64,000 nucleotides of DNA from Darksidea phi. Its lineage: Eukaryota; Ascomycota; Dothideomycetes; Pleosporales; Lentitheciaceae. This document shows, piece after piece, positions 1 to 11,856 of this stretch (its first letter is position 1; the number at the start of each line of letters is the position of its first letter). The translations under genes and the position numbers were made by a program. Below the pieces are notes generated by a model. It was not told the origin of the DNA. It searched no databases and saw only the letters and a list, made by a program, of their open reading frames with translations. The DNA lies in the NCBI GenBank assembly GCA_030770425.1, contig JASJFT010000035.1, positions 124,001 through 188,000 on the forward strand, written 5' to 3'.

Positions 1-2
1 AG

Positions 3-1356
3 CCTACCGGGTTTGAGAATACATATGTGGAAGCGCCAATTACACCGCAGGAAGCCCAAGAGGAGCAGGCCATGTACGACCCGGAAAAGCCGTTCGTTGA
101 GCGCATCGAAACCGCAATCCAGCGATTCAAGCAGAAGCGCCGCATGCACCAGAATTACGCCAGTGTATTCAACAAATGGATGCGCTTTGGTGGTGTGGAA
201 GATGGGCCGCGCATGTTCGGTGGACTGTCGAGGCAGGACATGGCGAGCATGGACGCCGAGGAGATTGCGAGAGCTACGGCGAACCATAACGTTCCATGGG
301 ATAGGCAAGATGAGAAACAATGGGTAGTGGACTTTGTAGGCGTCAGCGAGGCTTTTCTGTAAGACGATGCGGGTCGATCCTCTTCTTGGATGTACTTCCT
401 AACTCTCTCACAGCGCATCCTTCTTCCCAGCTTTTTATGGCCACTCCCCACACACCATCAAGACCGCGTGTCAAGTTCTCCGCTCCTTCTACAACTACCT
501 GCTCTTCCACTCCGTGTGCGACGAGTTTCGAGACGATATTGACAATGCCCGCAAGCTCTGCGACATCGCCGAATCCGAGCTCGGCAAGACGCACGCTGCC
601 GGACTTGCTCTCCCCGGTGCTTTCAATTCTGCTGCTAGTACCGTGTTTGGTGGCTCCAAAATTGGTACCTACACCGGCGACAAGGAGTGGGCAATTGAGC
701 TGAAGGATGAAGGCGTTAATCTGGGCAACGTTGGCCTGATGGATCAGGAGGCGCAGATCACGTTCAAGACTGGAGTTGCAATTTTAGGAACGGACGAGCA
801 ACAGACCATGCTCGATACCAAGGCCGTAAGGGTGCTTAGAGATGAATCGTTCGGGCTGGAAGTCCTCGCGATCCACCCCGCCGACAACCTCACTAAGGAG
901 ATGTACAACATCCAGAACGAGCAGACAAAGGACAAGATCCACCTTCAACCTCTCGGCAGGCTTGTCTGTCGCTCCTGGCATATCGATGACTTCCACCAGT
1001 ACGACTTACCCAAGGACAAGTATCCCAATGGCCGGCTTCCCAAGACGGAAGAAGGCAAAGAATACGAGTTCTGGGTCGAGGACCAGGTGCTAAATGAGTG
1101 CTTCGTAGGCATGAAAATGGATGCACGGATCTTGACGCTTGAGGGTGGCATCACGATCTTGGATGATGTGCGCGAGACTATGTGCAGCTTTTACAGGTGG
1201 CTCCCGAACGAGTTGTGGATGCAGCGACACCCAAGGGAGGTGGTCGTCCGTACAAAGTGTTTGACCGGTGATAGAGAGGAGGGGGGGCAGGTTGAGGACA
1301 ACGGAGAGACCAGGAATGATGACGAGAAGTTCGCGGACGATGAGTCGGACTTTTGA
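3..1356 (+). CDS. arb1: Argonaute siRNA chaperone (ARC) complex subunit Arb1, 5' partial
   Basis: Exons 3-358 and 414-1356 are joined by a 55-nt intron (GTAAGA...CACAG). The frame is already open at the window edge (PTGFENTYVEAPIT...), so the true start lies to the left; 432 residues are visible. In fission yeast Arb1 is known to hold duplex siRNA on Ago1 in the ARC complex, which feeds RNAi-directed heterochromatin formation. The recognisable blocks are ERIETAIQRFKQKRRMH, then an FNKWMRFGGVEDGPRMFGG block near visible residue 60, then VLRSFYNYLLFHSVC across the splice junction, followed by DDIDNARKLCDIAESEL. The C-terminal 30 residues are acidic and probably disordered. I recognise the family from these blocks and ran no search. 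A less likely alternative is another fungal protein sharing this domain. The presence of Arb1 suggests the organism keeps an Ago-based nuclear pathway. Confidence 0.82.
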
Positions 1357-1972
1357 GAACTAAGGGAAGGCAAAGTGGGAATTAGTTTTGGCTCGTTGGC
1401 TCTGGTGAATGTGCCGAGGCATAAGTCATGATCGCATGATATGGTGTGTTTCCAGCGCGTTCAGGGGGTCATTGACAGTCACACAGTACACATACGGCCA
1501 GAGTCTGGATCGCAAGCCCATACCTCATACAATCTTCCACAAACCGCCAGAAGTTTCACCTAGAATACCACATAGGCTATTTCGCCACACGTCGAAGGCT
1601 AGAGTATAGTCTCAGATACCAGGAATTACCTTCGAGATAGATGCACAGCTCAACGAACCATGAAGGGAGATCGAGTAAATCTATCCCAGTGCCGTGATTC
1701 AGCTAGACCCAACGAGATCATGATGCATCTAAAACCTTGAATAAGAACTACTTCCTTACACATCAATTTGTCTCCACATTTTTTTTCTTTAGAATAACTA
1801 TGCTGATCGTCATAAGGGAGGGCGTGGATGTTTGAACACGCCTGTCGATGACGTGAGCGGGGGCGGGGAAGTTTCGCAGCTTTCTCGGAGCAATGATGTG
1901 ATCGATTTATCATCCACCGCATATGTAACTGCATGACTTCAGTTGCTTCTTTTACCCGTCTTCTCTTTTTTC
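1357..1972. other. intergenic region, no gene seen
   Basis: The 3' flank of arb1 and the upstream region of the quinone oxidoreductase. The short open frames here lack splice support and recognisable protein character. The segment just before 1973 is pyrimidine rich, as often seen near fungal starts. Confidence 0.6.
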
Positions 1973-3197
1973 ATGTCTTTCGTCTTCCGCGTCTCTCGTG
2001 CTTCTTCAGTATTCACTACTTGTTCTGTGATCTCCGCGCGACTAGCTACTCTAAGCAACCAGATCACACCGAGGTTCACGACCGTGAGAAGAATGGCAGC
2101 AGTTCCGAAGGTGATGAAGGGCGTCTGGATTGAGAAGACGGGTGGGACAGATGTTTTGCTGTATAAGGAGGATATCCCTGTACCGGAACCCAAAGAGGGC
2201 GAAGTGCTCGTGAAAAATGAGTATATTGGAATCAACTACATTGACACGTGAGCTCTAACAGTCTCCTCATCACCTGACGAAGCAACAAGGCTTATGTTTT
2301 TAGCTACTTCCGCTCCGGAATCTACCCTATCCCCCAATACCCTTACATCCTCGGTCGCGAAGGGAGCGGCACTATCGCCGCTCTTGGTGCCAACACGCCT
2401 TCCGATCTACAAGTAGGTGGTAGAGTAGCTTACATGGGGCAAGCCGCCTACGCCGAGTACACCGCGGTACCAGCTACTTACACTGTGCCGCTCCCTTTCA
2501 GCATCTCTTCTAAAATCGCTGCTGCAGCGATGTTGCAGGCTCTTACTGCAGTGACACTGATCAGGGAAGCGCATCCTGTGAAAAAGGGTGATTGGGTGCT
2601 TGTCACGGCTGCGGCGGGGGGTGTAGGACTTTGGTTGTGCCAGCTACTAAAAGCGGTTGGGGCGCGGACCATTGCTGCAGCTTCAACGTCTGAAAAGAGG
2701 GAGTTGGCTAAGCAAAATGGCGCGGAAGTGCTTGTGGAATACCATGAGGACGATAGGGAGAAGTTTACAAAAGAGATCTTGGAGATCACGGGGGGCGAAG
2801 GCGTACACGTCGTCTTCGATTCCGTAGGCAAAGCAACGTTTGATAGTTGTCTCGCTGCTGTCCGACGCAAGGGATCCATGGTGTCCTTTGGCAATGCTTC
2901 TGGGCCGGTCACTGGATTCGCCCTTGGGTGAGTCTCATATGTCTCAGAGGTGCAGTTCTAACGTTATGATATAGTCGCCTCTCCGCGAAGAACGTCAAGC
3001 TTCTGCGCCCCGCGCTCTTCAACTACATCTACACCAGAGAGGAACTCCAGAAATACGCACAGGAACTATGGGATTTTATTGAGAAGGATGGTCTAAACGT
3101 CAAAATCCATGAGGTGTACCCACTGAAAGATGTTGAGCGCGCGACGAAAGATATTGAAGGCAGGAAGACAACAGGGAAGTTGATCCTGCAGCCGTAA
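1973..3197 (+). CDS. NADPH:quinone oxidoreductase (Zta1/zeta-crystallin type, MDR family)
   Basis: Three exons (1973-2247, 2304-2927, 2975-3197) give 373 aa; introns are 56 and 47 nt. The protein is a zinc-independent medium-chain dehydrogenase/reductase that reduces quinones one electron at a time with NADPH. The GroES-like N-terminal half carries NEYIGINYIDTYFRSGIYP and YILGREGSG. The Rossmann half carries the nucleotide-binding stretch AAAGGVGLWLCQLLK and ends TTGKLILQP. Cysteine and histidine zinc ligands of alcohol dehydrogenases are absent, as expected for this subfamily. Two in-frame starts are possible. The ATG at 1973 adds a 40-residue basic, serine-rich leader that looks like a mitochondrial presequence. 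The ATG at 2093 (MAAVPKVMKG) gives 333 aa, the usual family length. I could not decide between them from sequence alone. Confidence 0.92.
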
Positions 3198-3804
3198 GAT
3201 GGTTGCTGTGCGTTGAAGAGCCAGTCCAGTAGAGTTTAGATTCGAAATAAAAACTTCGGACTTACCTACCAGCTGATGATCACGTTATTATTATGACTAA
3301 AAGGTTGTAATGCCCACATGCTCTGGAAGAAGTTGGAAGCAGTTTGAGAGCTCTAGCTTCATCGCTCCGCATTATCTATCGTCTTGATATCCATCAACAT
3401 CGCGTACATACTGTTTATCCCCCGATGCACATATATATATATATATACGCAGAAAACCAGACCGCCGGGTATGAATACCAAAGATGAACAAGGTACAGGA
3501 CTAGGATTCATGATTATGGGTATATGAAAAAAATACACAAAGCATCGAATGAAGATATTTGCCACCGTGCTCCTATTGCATTACCATACCCCATCCACTC
3601 CCGACCGAAGATAAAACCAAAGGGTAGTACATCCGTCTTTTCCTAAAGAAATAGCCCAACCCAGAACAGCGACCTGAAGATCCTGCCGCGCACTCTATCC
3701 GCATTGCCTTTCTGAGGAGTCGATGAGGGACTAGGCGTAGTATAGGTAGATTCCGACGACGACGAAACCGTTCCCACCAGCGCCGTAACCGCTAAAGAGA
3801 CATC
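3198..3804. other. convergent 3' flanks, no gene seen
   Basis: Lies between the tail-to-tail ends of the quinone oxidoreductase and the GH72 gene. It contains an (AT)n microsatellite at 3431-3447 and otherwise nothing recognisable. Confidence 0.6.
3431..3447. repeat. AT dinucleotide microsatellite
   Basis: Eight AT units in the convergent intergenic region. It is the longest dinucleotide run I noticed in the window. Confidence 0.85.
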
Positions 3805-5387
3805 TTATAGCATTATTAGCAGTTTGAAAAGCATGGCTGCGAAGAGGATGTGGCCACTAGTAATCTTACTAGCAGCCCCCTTCTTCGACGTTGTCGGCGA
3901 CGCCGCGGTTCCCGTGCCCGTCTCAGTACTGTGGGGGCTCGTAGTCTCATTATTGGGCGTATTTGATTCATCATTCGAAAGCAGCCTCAGCTCAAGATCC
4001 TGCACCTCAGCTCCACCAGAGCCGTAGACTACCTTCGGTGCCTTAGTATCGGTGATCTTGACAAGCTTGCCCTTTCTCGAGTTTTCGATGCCGCTTTTGA
4101 TGAGTTCCGCACAGCCAGGACAGATTTCGGGGACAGTGAAATTTTGGTCGAATATGCCGCTCGTGATGAGATTTGCGTCGCAGGGCGGGGGTTTGACGGA
4201 GATGGATGATGGGTTGGTGGCCTGAATTATGGTGATATCGAGACCGTTGAACTGCTTCTGGAGATTGTCGTAGTCGGTACGGAGGGTTATGGTGCCATTC
4301 TGGTTGATAATGACGAGACCGTAGTCTGACATTTCTTGACTGTACTCGTACACAAGGCCTCCGCTAATCGCTGTCATCTTGTCGCTATACAGAGCAGCCA
4401 CTTCATCGAAGACGCGGGGCTTGACTTCGTTGCAGCCGTACTCGGAGAAGAAGACAGGGATAGCACTGTCCTTGAACATGTTGACGAGCGTATTGTAACC
4501 GGCAGATTCGAAAGTAGCATCGCCGCCGCACCAGGAGTAGGAATTCAAGCCGAAGAAGTCGGAAGAGGACTGGTCATCATCATGCGCGCATTGCATGTAG
4601 ATCCAGCTATCTTGCAGGATTTCGCGGACGTCGGCAGCAGAGTAGCCGACGGGAATAGTGCGGTCAGAGTGGTTCTTGATGTAATTCTTGAGGTCGCGCT
4701 GGACAGCCTAAGGGATTGTTAGTAAATCATGCATCACTTCCTCATATCAATCGCGTTGGCATGTCTGGCAGACTCACCCGAATGTACTGCGGATTAACTT
4801 CACCCGTCGCCTGATCGTTCATAACCTCATTCGCCGAGAAGAAAGCCAGCGTATTCGGGTATCCTTTGAAGTTCTCTACGACCCCAAAGATCCTCTTCAA
4901 ATAACCCTCGTGATAGCTTGTCCACGGCTCAGCACGGTTGATGCTTTCCCCGGAAAAGGGCCCATTGACATCGATGATCATATAGATACCGGCAGCGTTG
5001 AAGATGCTGGCGCAATCATCGTGGTCAAAGGTTGGATCAACGTTGTATACACGGATAGTATTGACGCCGAGACGCTGCAGCATGATGGCGTCGCGCAAGC
5101 AGACATCTTTGTCGGTGAGTGGATCTTTTCCGGACTGCGGAATGTAGCCGCCCTGGCCCCCGGGTTGATAGTCGACGCCGATGATGGAGAAGCGCTTTTT
5201 GGCTATGGTGTCGATGAAATCCTGGCCCTGAATTGAAAGTGGGCGGACGGCGAGGGCGATGGTCGTCAAGAGGGCGACAAGCGCAACGAGGGAGTGGAAG
5301 ACCTGACTCGGTTCCCACGTTAGCATGGTGGCCAGAAAACAACACGACGGAACCTTTTCCAAACCTGAGTGTACATACCGAACGCAT
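3805..5387 (-). CDS. GPI-anchored 1,3-beta-glucanosyltransferase, GH72 (Gas/Gel family)
   Basis: Exons 5387-5379, 5302-4778 and 4707-3805 give 478 aa; introns are 76 and 70 nt. The enzyme cleaves and religates beta-1,3-glucan chains at the cell surface to elongate wall glucan. The first exon is only 9 nt (MRS). Splicing it to VFHSLVALVALLTTIAL makes a clean signal peptide; the unspliced upstream frame does not, so I chose this start. Catalytic glutamates are E162 in FFSANEVMND (acid/base) and E267 in PVFFSEYGC (nucleophile). After the GH72 domain comes a Ser/Thr-rich stretch and a hydrophobic tail (SGHILFAAMLFKLLIML), which predicts a GPI anchor. No cysteine-rich X8/CBM43 domain is visible, which places it in the subgroup lacking that module. 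Confidence 0.95.
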
Positions 5388-5995
5388 GATGAGCGAGTGA
5401 ACGAAGTCGACAATGGCCGCCTCTCTTGAGTTTTATGCTCTACGCTCGTTGTAGCGAAGCACCGGCACCTGGGAGTGGAATGAGAAATGCAACAATGTGC
5501 TACAGCGACCAAGTCCAAGTCCTGATGTATATATACGTGCCGCACAACAACCAATGCGCCTAGCCACTTCTACTTCCTCTTCACCGCCGGCCTCCAAACA
5601 CAGCGTGCCAACAAGCACGACTGAGTGATAGTAGGAACGACTTGCGCGCACAAGAACACAGACAGAGCAAGTGAAGCAAGGCGAAGCTGCGGGCGCTTTC
5701 AGGGAAACGGCAACTGATAACGAAATCACACATGCTTCCTCGGTGCCAGGAAACATGAGATGCAGCAATCACAGGCTAGAGTCGGTTTCAACTTCGCGGT
5801 TGGGGACAAGACGACGACAGCCCATCGCTCCGTAGACCAGCATTGTGTTGACTTGGCCAGCGAGATCTATCCTATCCCACCGTCCTTCCCTTCTACAAAT
5901 GCGTTTGCTGTATACCACGCCTACTGTACACTGCACCAATGCCTACCTTGCCAAGCTAAGCTCCACGAACTCCGGGCCCGTGCATACCTGGAAAA
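5388..5995. other. upstream region of the GH72 gene and 3' flank of Gea, no gene seen
   Basis: Open frames here on both strands are overlapping and have no recognisable motif. The part nearest 5388 should hold the GH72 promoter. Confidence 0.5.
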
Positions 5996-8900
5996 TTACA
6001 CCTCCGCCTCGCCGTCGGCTTTCTCCGTCTTCGCCGCAGTAGCCACCTCGCCTACCTTCTCATTCTCCTTCTCCCTCTCGTCGCGCGACTTGCGCGACGC
6101 TTTTGGCTTCTTCGCTTCCTCTGGAAAGAGCTCTGCGAAGAAATTTGGCAGGAAACGATTGATGCGCTTCCACGTTTCGTTCCAGAGCTCCTCTTGTGCA
6201 GGGTTCTCGTCAGGTGGGGCGAGGAAGCCGCCGTTAGACATAACGAGGAGCATGTTTTTGAGATTTTCGGATACCGCTTCTTCCTGTGGGGCGGTTAGCG
6301 TTTGTTGACAAAAGCGAATTATGGGAGACGTACGAGATTGTCGCCTTGACCGCTGTTCATAAGCCGGTCCATGATGGTGACAATCTTTAGCCAAAGATTT
6401 AGCAGTTCGTCCGTCTCTGAGAGCATGGCGAGGTAGTGCAGGAACACTTTTGAAAGCAGTGTTGCGGCGCGCACTCTTGTTTCGCTCATACCCAGTGGGT
6501 CGGACTGGTACACCTCCGGCTTCAGGAGCTGTGTGATTAGAGGAAACAGAACTTCGTTAAAAATTGCTATCCATTCTTTGTGGTCGGCAGAAGCAAGATC
6601 GTTCGACAGGAGCGTCCGCTGTAGCGATCCAAATGCCTGTTGACGAATCTCGCGACATGGGTTGAGGCACTGATGCGTGAGTGTCTTGAGGATTGGCGAC
6701 CAATATGCAGTCCAAGCTACGAATGGTCAGCGACAGAGACGGCGATGCAAGGTTGTGTATCTTTACCTTCGGTCGTTTCAAGGTGCGACTGGTCAATGAA
6801 GTTTGACACCCTGCTTGACATCTGGAAGACAATCGTCATGGCTTTGCTGCCGCGGACCACGATCTCGTCACCCCTACCTATTGTTAGCTGATATCCATCA
6901 GATCATATAATTGTGCTTACTCGGGCTTCTTAGCCTTCTGTGCCTTCCCGCGTCTCGCAGCTTGATCATACAATTGCTCTTGTCGGGCGCCTACCTGGGC
7001 CGCTGTGGCGAACTCGTTCAAAAGCGCAATCGCGGACTCATAATTGTCCGCTGTGATACCAGGCTGTGGCGAAGTGGTCAGGTCCTCGACCAGCTGGAAG
7101 ACATCGCCGGCGGCCTCAGACACCCGATGAAGGGTGTTGAGAATCGACCAGAAATCCGGCGAGCTAGCCAATTCAATCCGGAGGCCATTTGGTCCCTTGC
7201 AGCAGTCGGATAGCCCTTTCAGCAGTGGGCCTGCGCACTGTTTGAGGAGCTCCTCGTCAAAAGTAGAAAATGTGTGGAGTAGAACCGGCGCTCGGATGAA
7301 GTCGTGATCCTACGACAATCACGGTCAGCGAACTCGCAACAACTCTCATTCGTTTGACTTACGTTGCTAGCCTTGAGCAAACTCAGAAGATAATACACTG
7401 AGCGCGCAATCACTACTGGATGCAGCTTCGAGGCGTCCCTGATAACGCTGGCTAGAGCGTCGGCAACGTCTTTGGCCAACTCTGCCACCGTCTCTTCATC
7501 TCGCAACGCTAGCATTGTCGCTAGTTCAAGCACAAATACTAGACTGGGGTCGTACGATGGGCGGTTCAGCTTTGTCTTATTCCCATTCGGCCTTGGGCTT
7601 GTTGTTGATGGTAACTCTGGCTTTACAACGATAACTCTCGGGGAACCGTCTTCAGGTATCTGCTCAAGCAGTGACATGAGGAGCGAGCGCAGAGACTCTA
7701 GCGGTAGCTGACTGATGTTTGCTAGAATGTCTTCGAAATGACATTCTTTAACTGTGTCTACCGTGCATAGAGTATACTCAATCTCTTGATCTGACGGCTC
7801 CGGCGGCTCATCGTTCGCAAAGCTGGACACGTAGGACGTAAGAGCGGAAAAGATGCCTGTATCGGTGGGTCGCTCAGCACGATCGATAACTTGAGCGGGG
7901 CTTTGGAGTGGTATCGGGGGCAAAGCTAGAGTTTTCTGGAAGGATAGGAAATACGGGGGTATTAGCGAATTAACGAAAAGGTTGACCATGATGTGAATGA
8001 GCTGCTACACTTAGCGATTGCTACAAGACACTTGTATGTGAGGCTTACGTGATTCCATCCATCCCGTATTGACGCTTCATTGCCTTTGATGACTTGGAAA
8101 AGAACGACTGTGGCAAGTTGTGCTCTGCCATCTCGTCCGAATCGAACCGCGGTCTCGCTGACCATAACACTTTTCTTCTCGACTTGGACCTCGGTGTTCA
8201 ACGCTGTGCTCGGTGGGATGTCAGGTGCTAGAGTGCTAATGTACGACAGGCAGGAGATGATTCGATCCAAAGCATCGCTTAGCTTGTGTTTCGCCGCAAT
8301 TTGCGCACACTGGTCGAACCCAGTGACCACTCGGGAGAACACTGCATCGTCCGTAGCAGACATGAACACGTATGACAAGGTTGCCACAATTGGCTTCCAT
8401 GTAGCAGCGAACAAGTCTGCATCAAAGATGTTAGTATCACATATGACGAGATCTGATGTCGATTGAATCTTGATCAATAGCTCCTTCCAAGCATGATCGT
8501 ATGCGTGTCGATCCGCGTGTTCCTCTGGAAGAATGATTTCCCGAGTCTTGATTGACGTAAAGATTGCCTGTAGGTATTCCGGGTCGAAGTCCTTCCCATC
8601 ATTCACACCGCGCAAGTTTTTTGCGAAGTCTTCTATCGCCATGCGTTTTGCACCTTTCAGGTTCGGGTTGTGCTGGTCCGTGTTGAGCATGATAACAGCA
8701 TAAACCAGGACGAAGATAGCATCCTTGTTCGCAATCCCTTCAGGCTGAGCTTGATTGAAATACTGCTCCGAGAACTCTGTGACAATTCTTTCAATCAGCT
8801 GAGATTCACCCGGTAAACGGAAAGAGTGAAGAAGCTGCCGGAGGGCTTCGTCCACACGCTGGCCTCTGAAATCGAACAGCCCGATGAAAGCATGCAATAT

Positions 8901-11023
8901 ACCCTCGTTCGATCTCTTTGAGATGTATTCTCCGAGAACTTTCTTGTCTACCCGAGTAGTGCCTTTGACGAATTCCGCAATGCACTTGGGATCGTCGGGA
9001 TTCTTGATGATACCTTGCGAGGCCAGAAATGCTATTCCACCTTTTGGGCTCTCGTTAAACTTCGTTGCGCCGCGAATGATGATCTTCTTCCTTGCTCGCT
9101 GCTCGCGCAGCACTTCGGCACTGGGATAGCCCTCAATTACTGGTTCATCCTCCAAGCGATCCGCGATGGATTGGACGAACCCCAGGAGTGCGTCTAGACA
9201 CAGTGGAGGCACATTGACTGTACTCCACGTCGCCGAGTCAGGGAAAGCATTTCGGGCCAGAAGGGCAACAATGTCCATGGAAATATCATGCCGGTCAATC
9301 TCGCAATCGTAATTGACAAACAACTCTGCCATGAATGAAGGTATCCGCACTAATGCACCCAAGTTTTCGACCATGGCCTCTCGCGCATCAGGTTTCCTAG
9401 CCCCGCCCTCTAAGCCAAGTTTCTGTCGGTCTTTCACCGGTACAGGCGTCGATCGACCGCTAGCGCTGCTCGGTTGCGGCGCTGGCTTGATGAGACTAGG
9501 TGCCGGCGGAACTCCTTCGTATAATGAAGGTTCAATCCCAGGCTCAAGCGGGATCTCCACTCGCGGAAAAAGGCATGCTATCAGATAGGACAGATATAGC
9601 TCTTGCTGTAGCTTGAGGACATTCCTGCAAGTTGCAAGAAGAGTACCGGCGACGCGAAGTGATTCATTCAACACCGCCATGTTTTCAGACCGAACAAGCT
9701 GGAAGAGATGCCGGCAAAGTGTGTCTTTGGCAAGGTTCGCTAAGCTTGGGTGGCTTGCTATAGAGGGTCCCGCAACCTCGAGCGCAACATCGACTATGCG
9801 CAGAGCCATGACGCGCATGGTGTCGGTATGTTGCCGGTCATGGGGATCTAGTAGGTCGACTAACACCCTGAACAGTTCGCGAATGGACGGGAGTGAGTAC
9901 GGCTTGATCTGCGCGTGTGGCTGCTCGGTTTCGACCGTGCTAGGTAAATCCACGGTGCTTCCCGCTGGGTTCGGCGCATTGCTGTCGTTATCGTCCTGAC
10001 CACGCTCCGAAGTCCCCGGCTGTTGAGGCTCCTCGACTTTTGCGGGACCACCGTCACTCTCTCCGTTCGTCGTGGGGTCCATTTTCAAGCCATCCGGCTT
10101 GTCATCGCCTTCCAGTTCTTCGTCCAGCGCCTCAAGCTCCCCCGGAGACTCAATTTCCAGCGTCTTCAGTCGCTTGAATATGACCTGGCACATGGAAACC
10201 ATAGCAATCTCTGCAGACCGGCGCAACAGCTCAGACAATCTAGCCTGGCAACACATGCTCAGCCCAGTCTCCATCATCTCGCAGATGCTCTCGTCGCCCA
10301 GCACTTCACCCCCCGATCCAGACACCATGCCCTCCATGAGCTTGAGGATGCGCAAGAGAACGATTTCGTCGGCGGGAGAGTCACTAGCTTCGAATCGACA
10401 GTGCGTGATGGCTGACGAGAGCTGCTGCATAGCTTCTGGGAGGCGCGGCGAGTCACGGCCAATGATGTTGTATGCCAGAAACTTGGTAATAGCGATGAGA
10501 GCGAGCGAAGTGATGGGCGCAGAGGTGGACGAGGAACGTATGACCTGTAGGAAGGGGTGGAGCATCGAGGGTGTGTCGAAAGTCCGGATGTCTACCGTCT
10601 TGTTAGCACAGCTCTAGCTTCGACCCAGCAGTTGTGCACACTTTTACATCCTTTGAGCTCGCTCCTTAACCGTGCAAAGGCCGACATCAAAGGATTGTCC
10701 TGCAAGCTCTTGCCCTTCTTCCCGCGCAACCCCCATCTGCTGGGGACAGCTTCCTCCTGCTCTCCTCCGCCCCCTACAATGCCCTGTCCAGCTCTGTCAC
10801 GCTTCTGTATAGCTGGTGTCTTGTTCGAGGAGCCACCGAGGATGGCGGCGACAGAAGAATGTGCCCAGCGGGCATGCTTGCGCATCGCCGAGGTGACGGT
10901 TATGCATTCTGTGACCACGAGCGCAACCGGGTTGACTGCGACAGAGATGGGCCGGGGCTCCGCATTCGTAACCGCATCTTGGGCTATTTCTGGAAATGTG
11001 TGTTCGGTCCCGTCACTCGCCAT
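5996..11023 (-). CDS. gea1: Golgi Arf guanine-nucleotide exchange factor, Sec7 family (Gea1/Gea2/GBF1 type)
   Basis: Seven exons: 11023-10648, 10591-8049, 8004-7363, 7309-6921, 6873-6767, 6716-6334 and 6283-5996. Together they encode about 1575 aa, the size of filamentous-fungal Gea. It loads GTP onto Arf at the cis-Golgi and so drives COPI coat formation. An N-terminal DCB/HUS part carries SAPITSLALIAITKFLAY. The Sec7 domain spans about residues 636-816, with FRLPGESQLIER holding the glutamate-finger region and YAVIMLNTDQHNPN. C-terminal HDS regions carry RGSKAMTIVFQMSSR and NPCREIRQQAFGSLQR. The tail is basic and acidic (KASRKSRDEREKENEK). The start (MASDGTEHTF) was chosen over an in-frame upstream frame because homologues begin near the DCB domain. 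The exon 3 acceptor is a tandem TAGCAG (exon from 8004 or 8001). Introns are 44-56 nt. Confidence 0.95.
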
Positions 11024-11856
11024 GATAAGAGAGAATCCTACGCGAGGCAACTCGTGCCTCGAAGCGGTGTTGGACGAGCTGGTTGAGGTATTCTGGCTGC
11101 GGTGGGGACACAAACGACTGCTTGCTCAGGTCAGCGGGTCAGGAAAAGAACTTCATGCTCCCAGAAGAAGTTTGCCTGGCCAAGCAGCTTTTAAGAATGA
11201 AGCAAATTCGTGATGAATGTGTCCTCATCAGAGGTGGAGCCGTCGCAGGCATCAGTGTAGGGCTGCAGGTACATTGACCTTTGACATGTTCAATGCCAAG
11301 GATGATTCACAGGGTCGACCACTAAGGCCAGGGTGTCTTGCCGTGCACGCAAAGAAATTTCAGAAAGCAAGCAGTGTCCCACTAGTGTGGTTGGGGTTGA
11401 ATTTTGCAAATCGACCGTGTTGCATATTTATATATCTCGATAATGTTACAAACGCAACGCTCCATCTCCAAATCGAGCACGCTCGAAACGCCCCATCATG
11501 CAAGAATTGTCTAGTATATACACACCCAACCGCCTAACAGTCTGTCCTAAACTCCGACAACTGAAAGCAAAAAGATGGGCTTTGAAACACGTCGGCAACG
11601 GAGACCGGCTCGGCGAAGCCCCGGCTCGTCTCCTCAAAAGTTCTAAAAGCCACGACGACGTTGGCTGAAATCTTTCCATTGGCGGCGGCCATGATGGTTA
11701 TTAGAATGAATATGCTGACGAGGAGGCTTTTACCACTCCATCGCAATCGTCAAAAGTCGTTGCTGGCCTGCTTTTAGCTCACAATGCCGCCTCTGGATTT
11801 TCCGGTCTAGGACATAGGTTAGAATGCAGCTCTTCGAAAGTGAGATAACATGGGTC
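11024..11856. other. intergenic region with one weak small ORF
   Basis: Upstream of Gea and downstream of Mnn9. A minus-strand frame 11692-11534 (MAAANGKISANVVVAFRTF, 52 aa) starts in a good ATG context but has no recognisable domain or splice support, so I do not call it. A possible terminal exon of Mnn9 lies at 11806-11779. Confidence 0.4.

Noticed and set aside
11534..11692. 52-aa minus-strand frame starting MAAANGKISANVVV
   Set aside because: Good ATG context but no domain, no neighbours that support it and no splice signals; left in the intergenic note.
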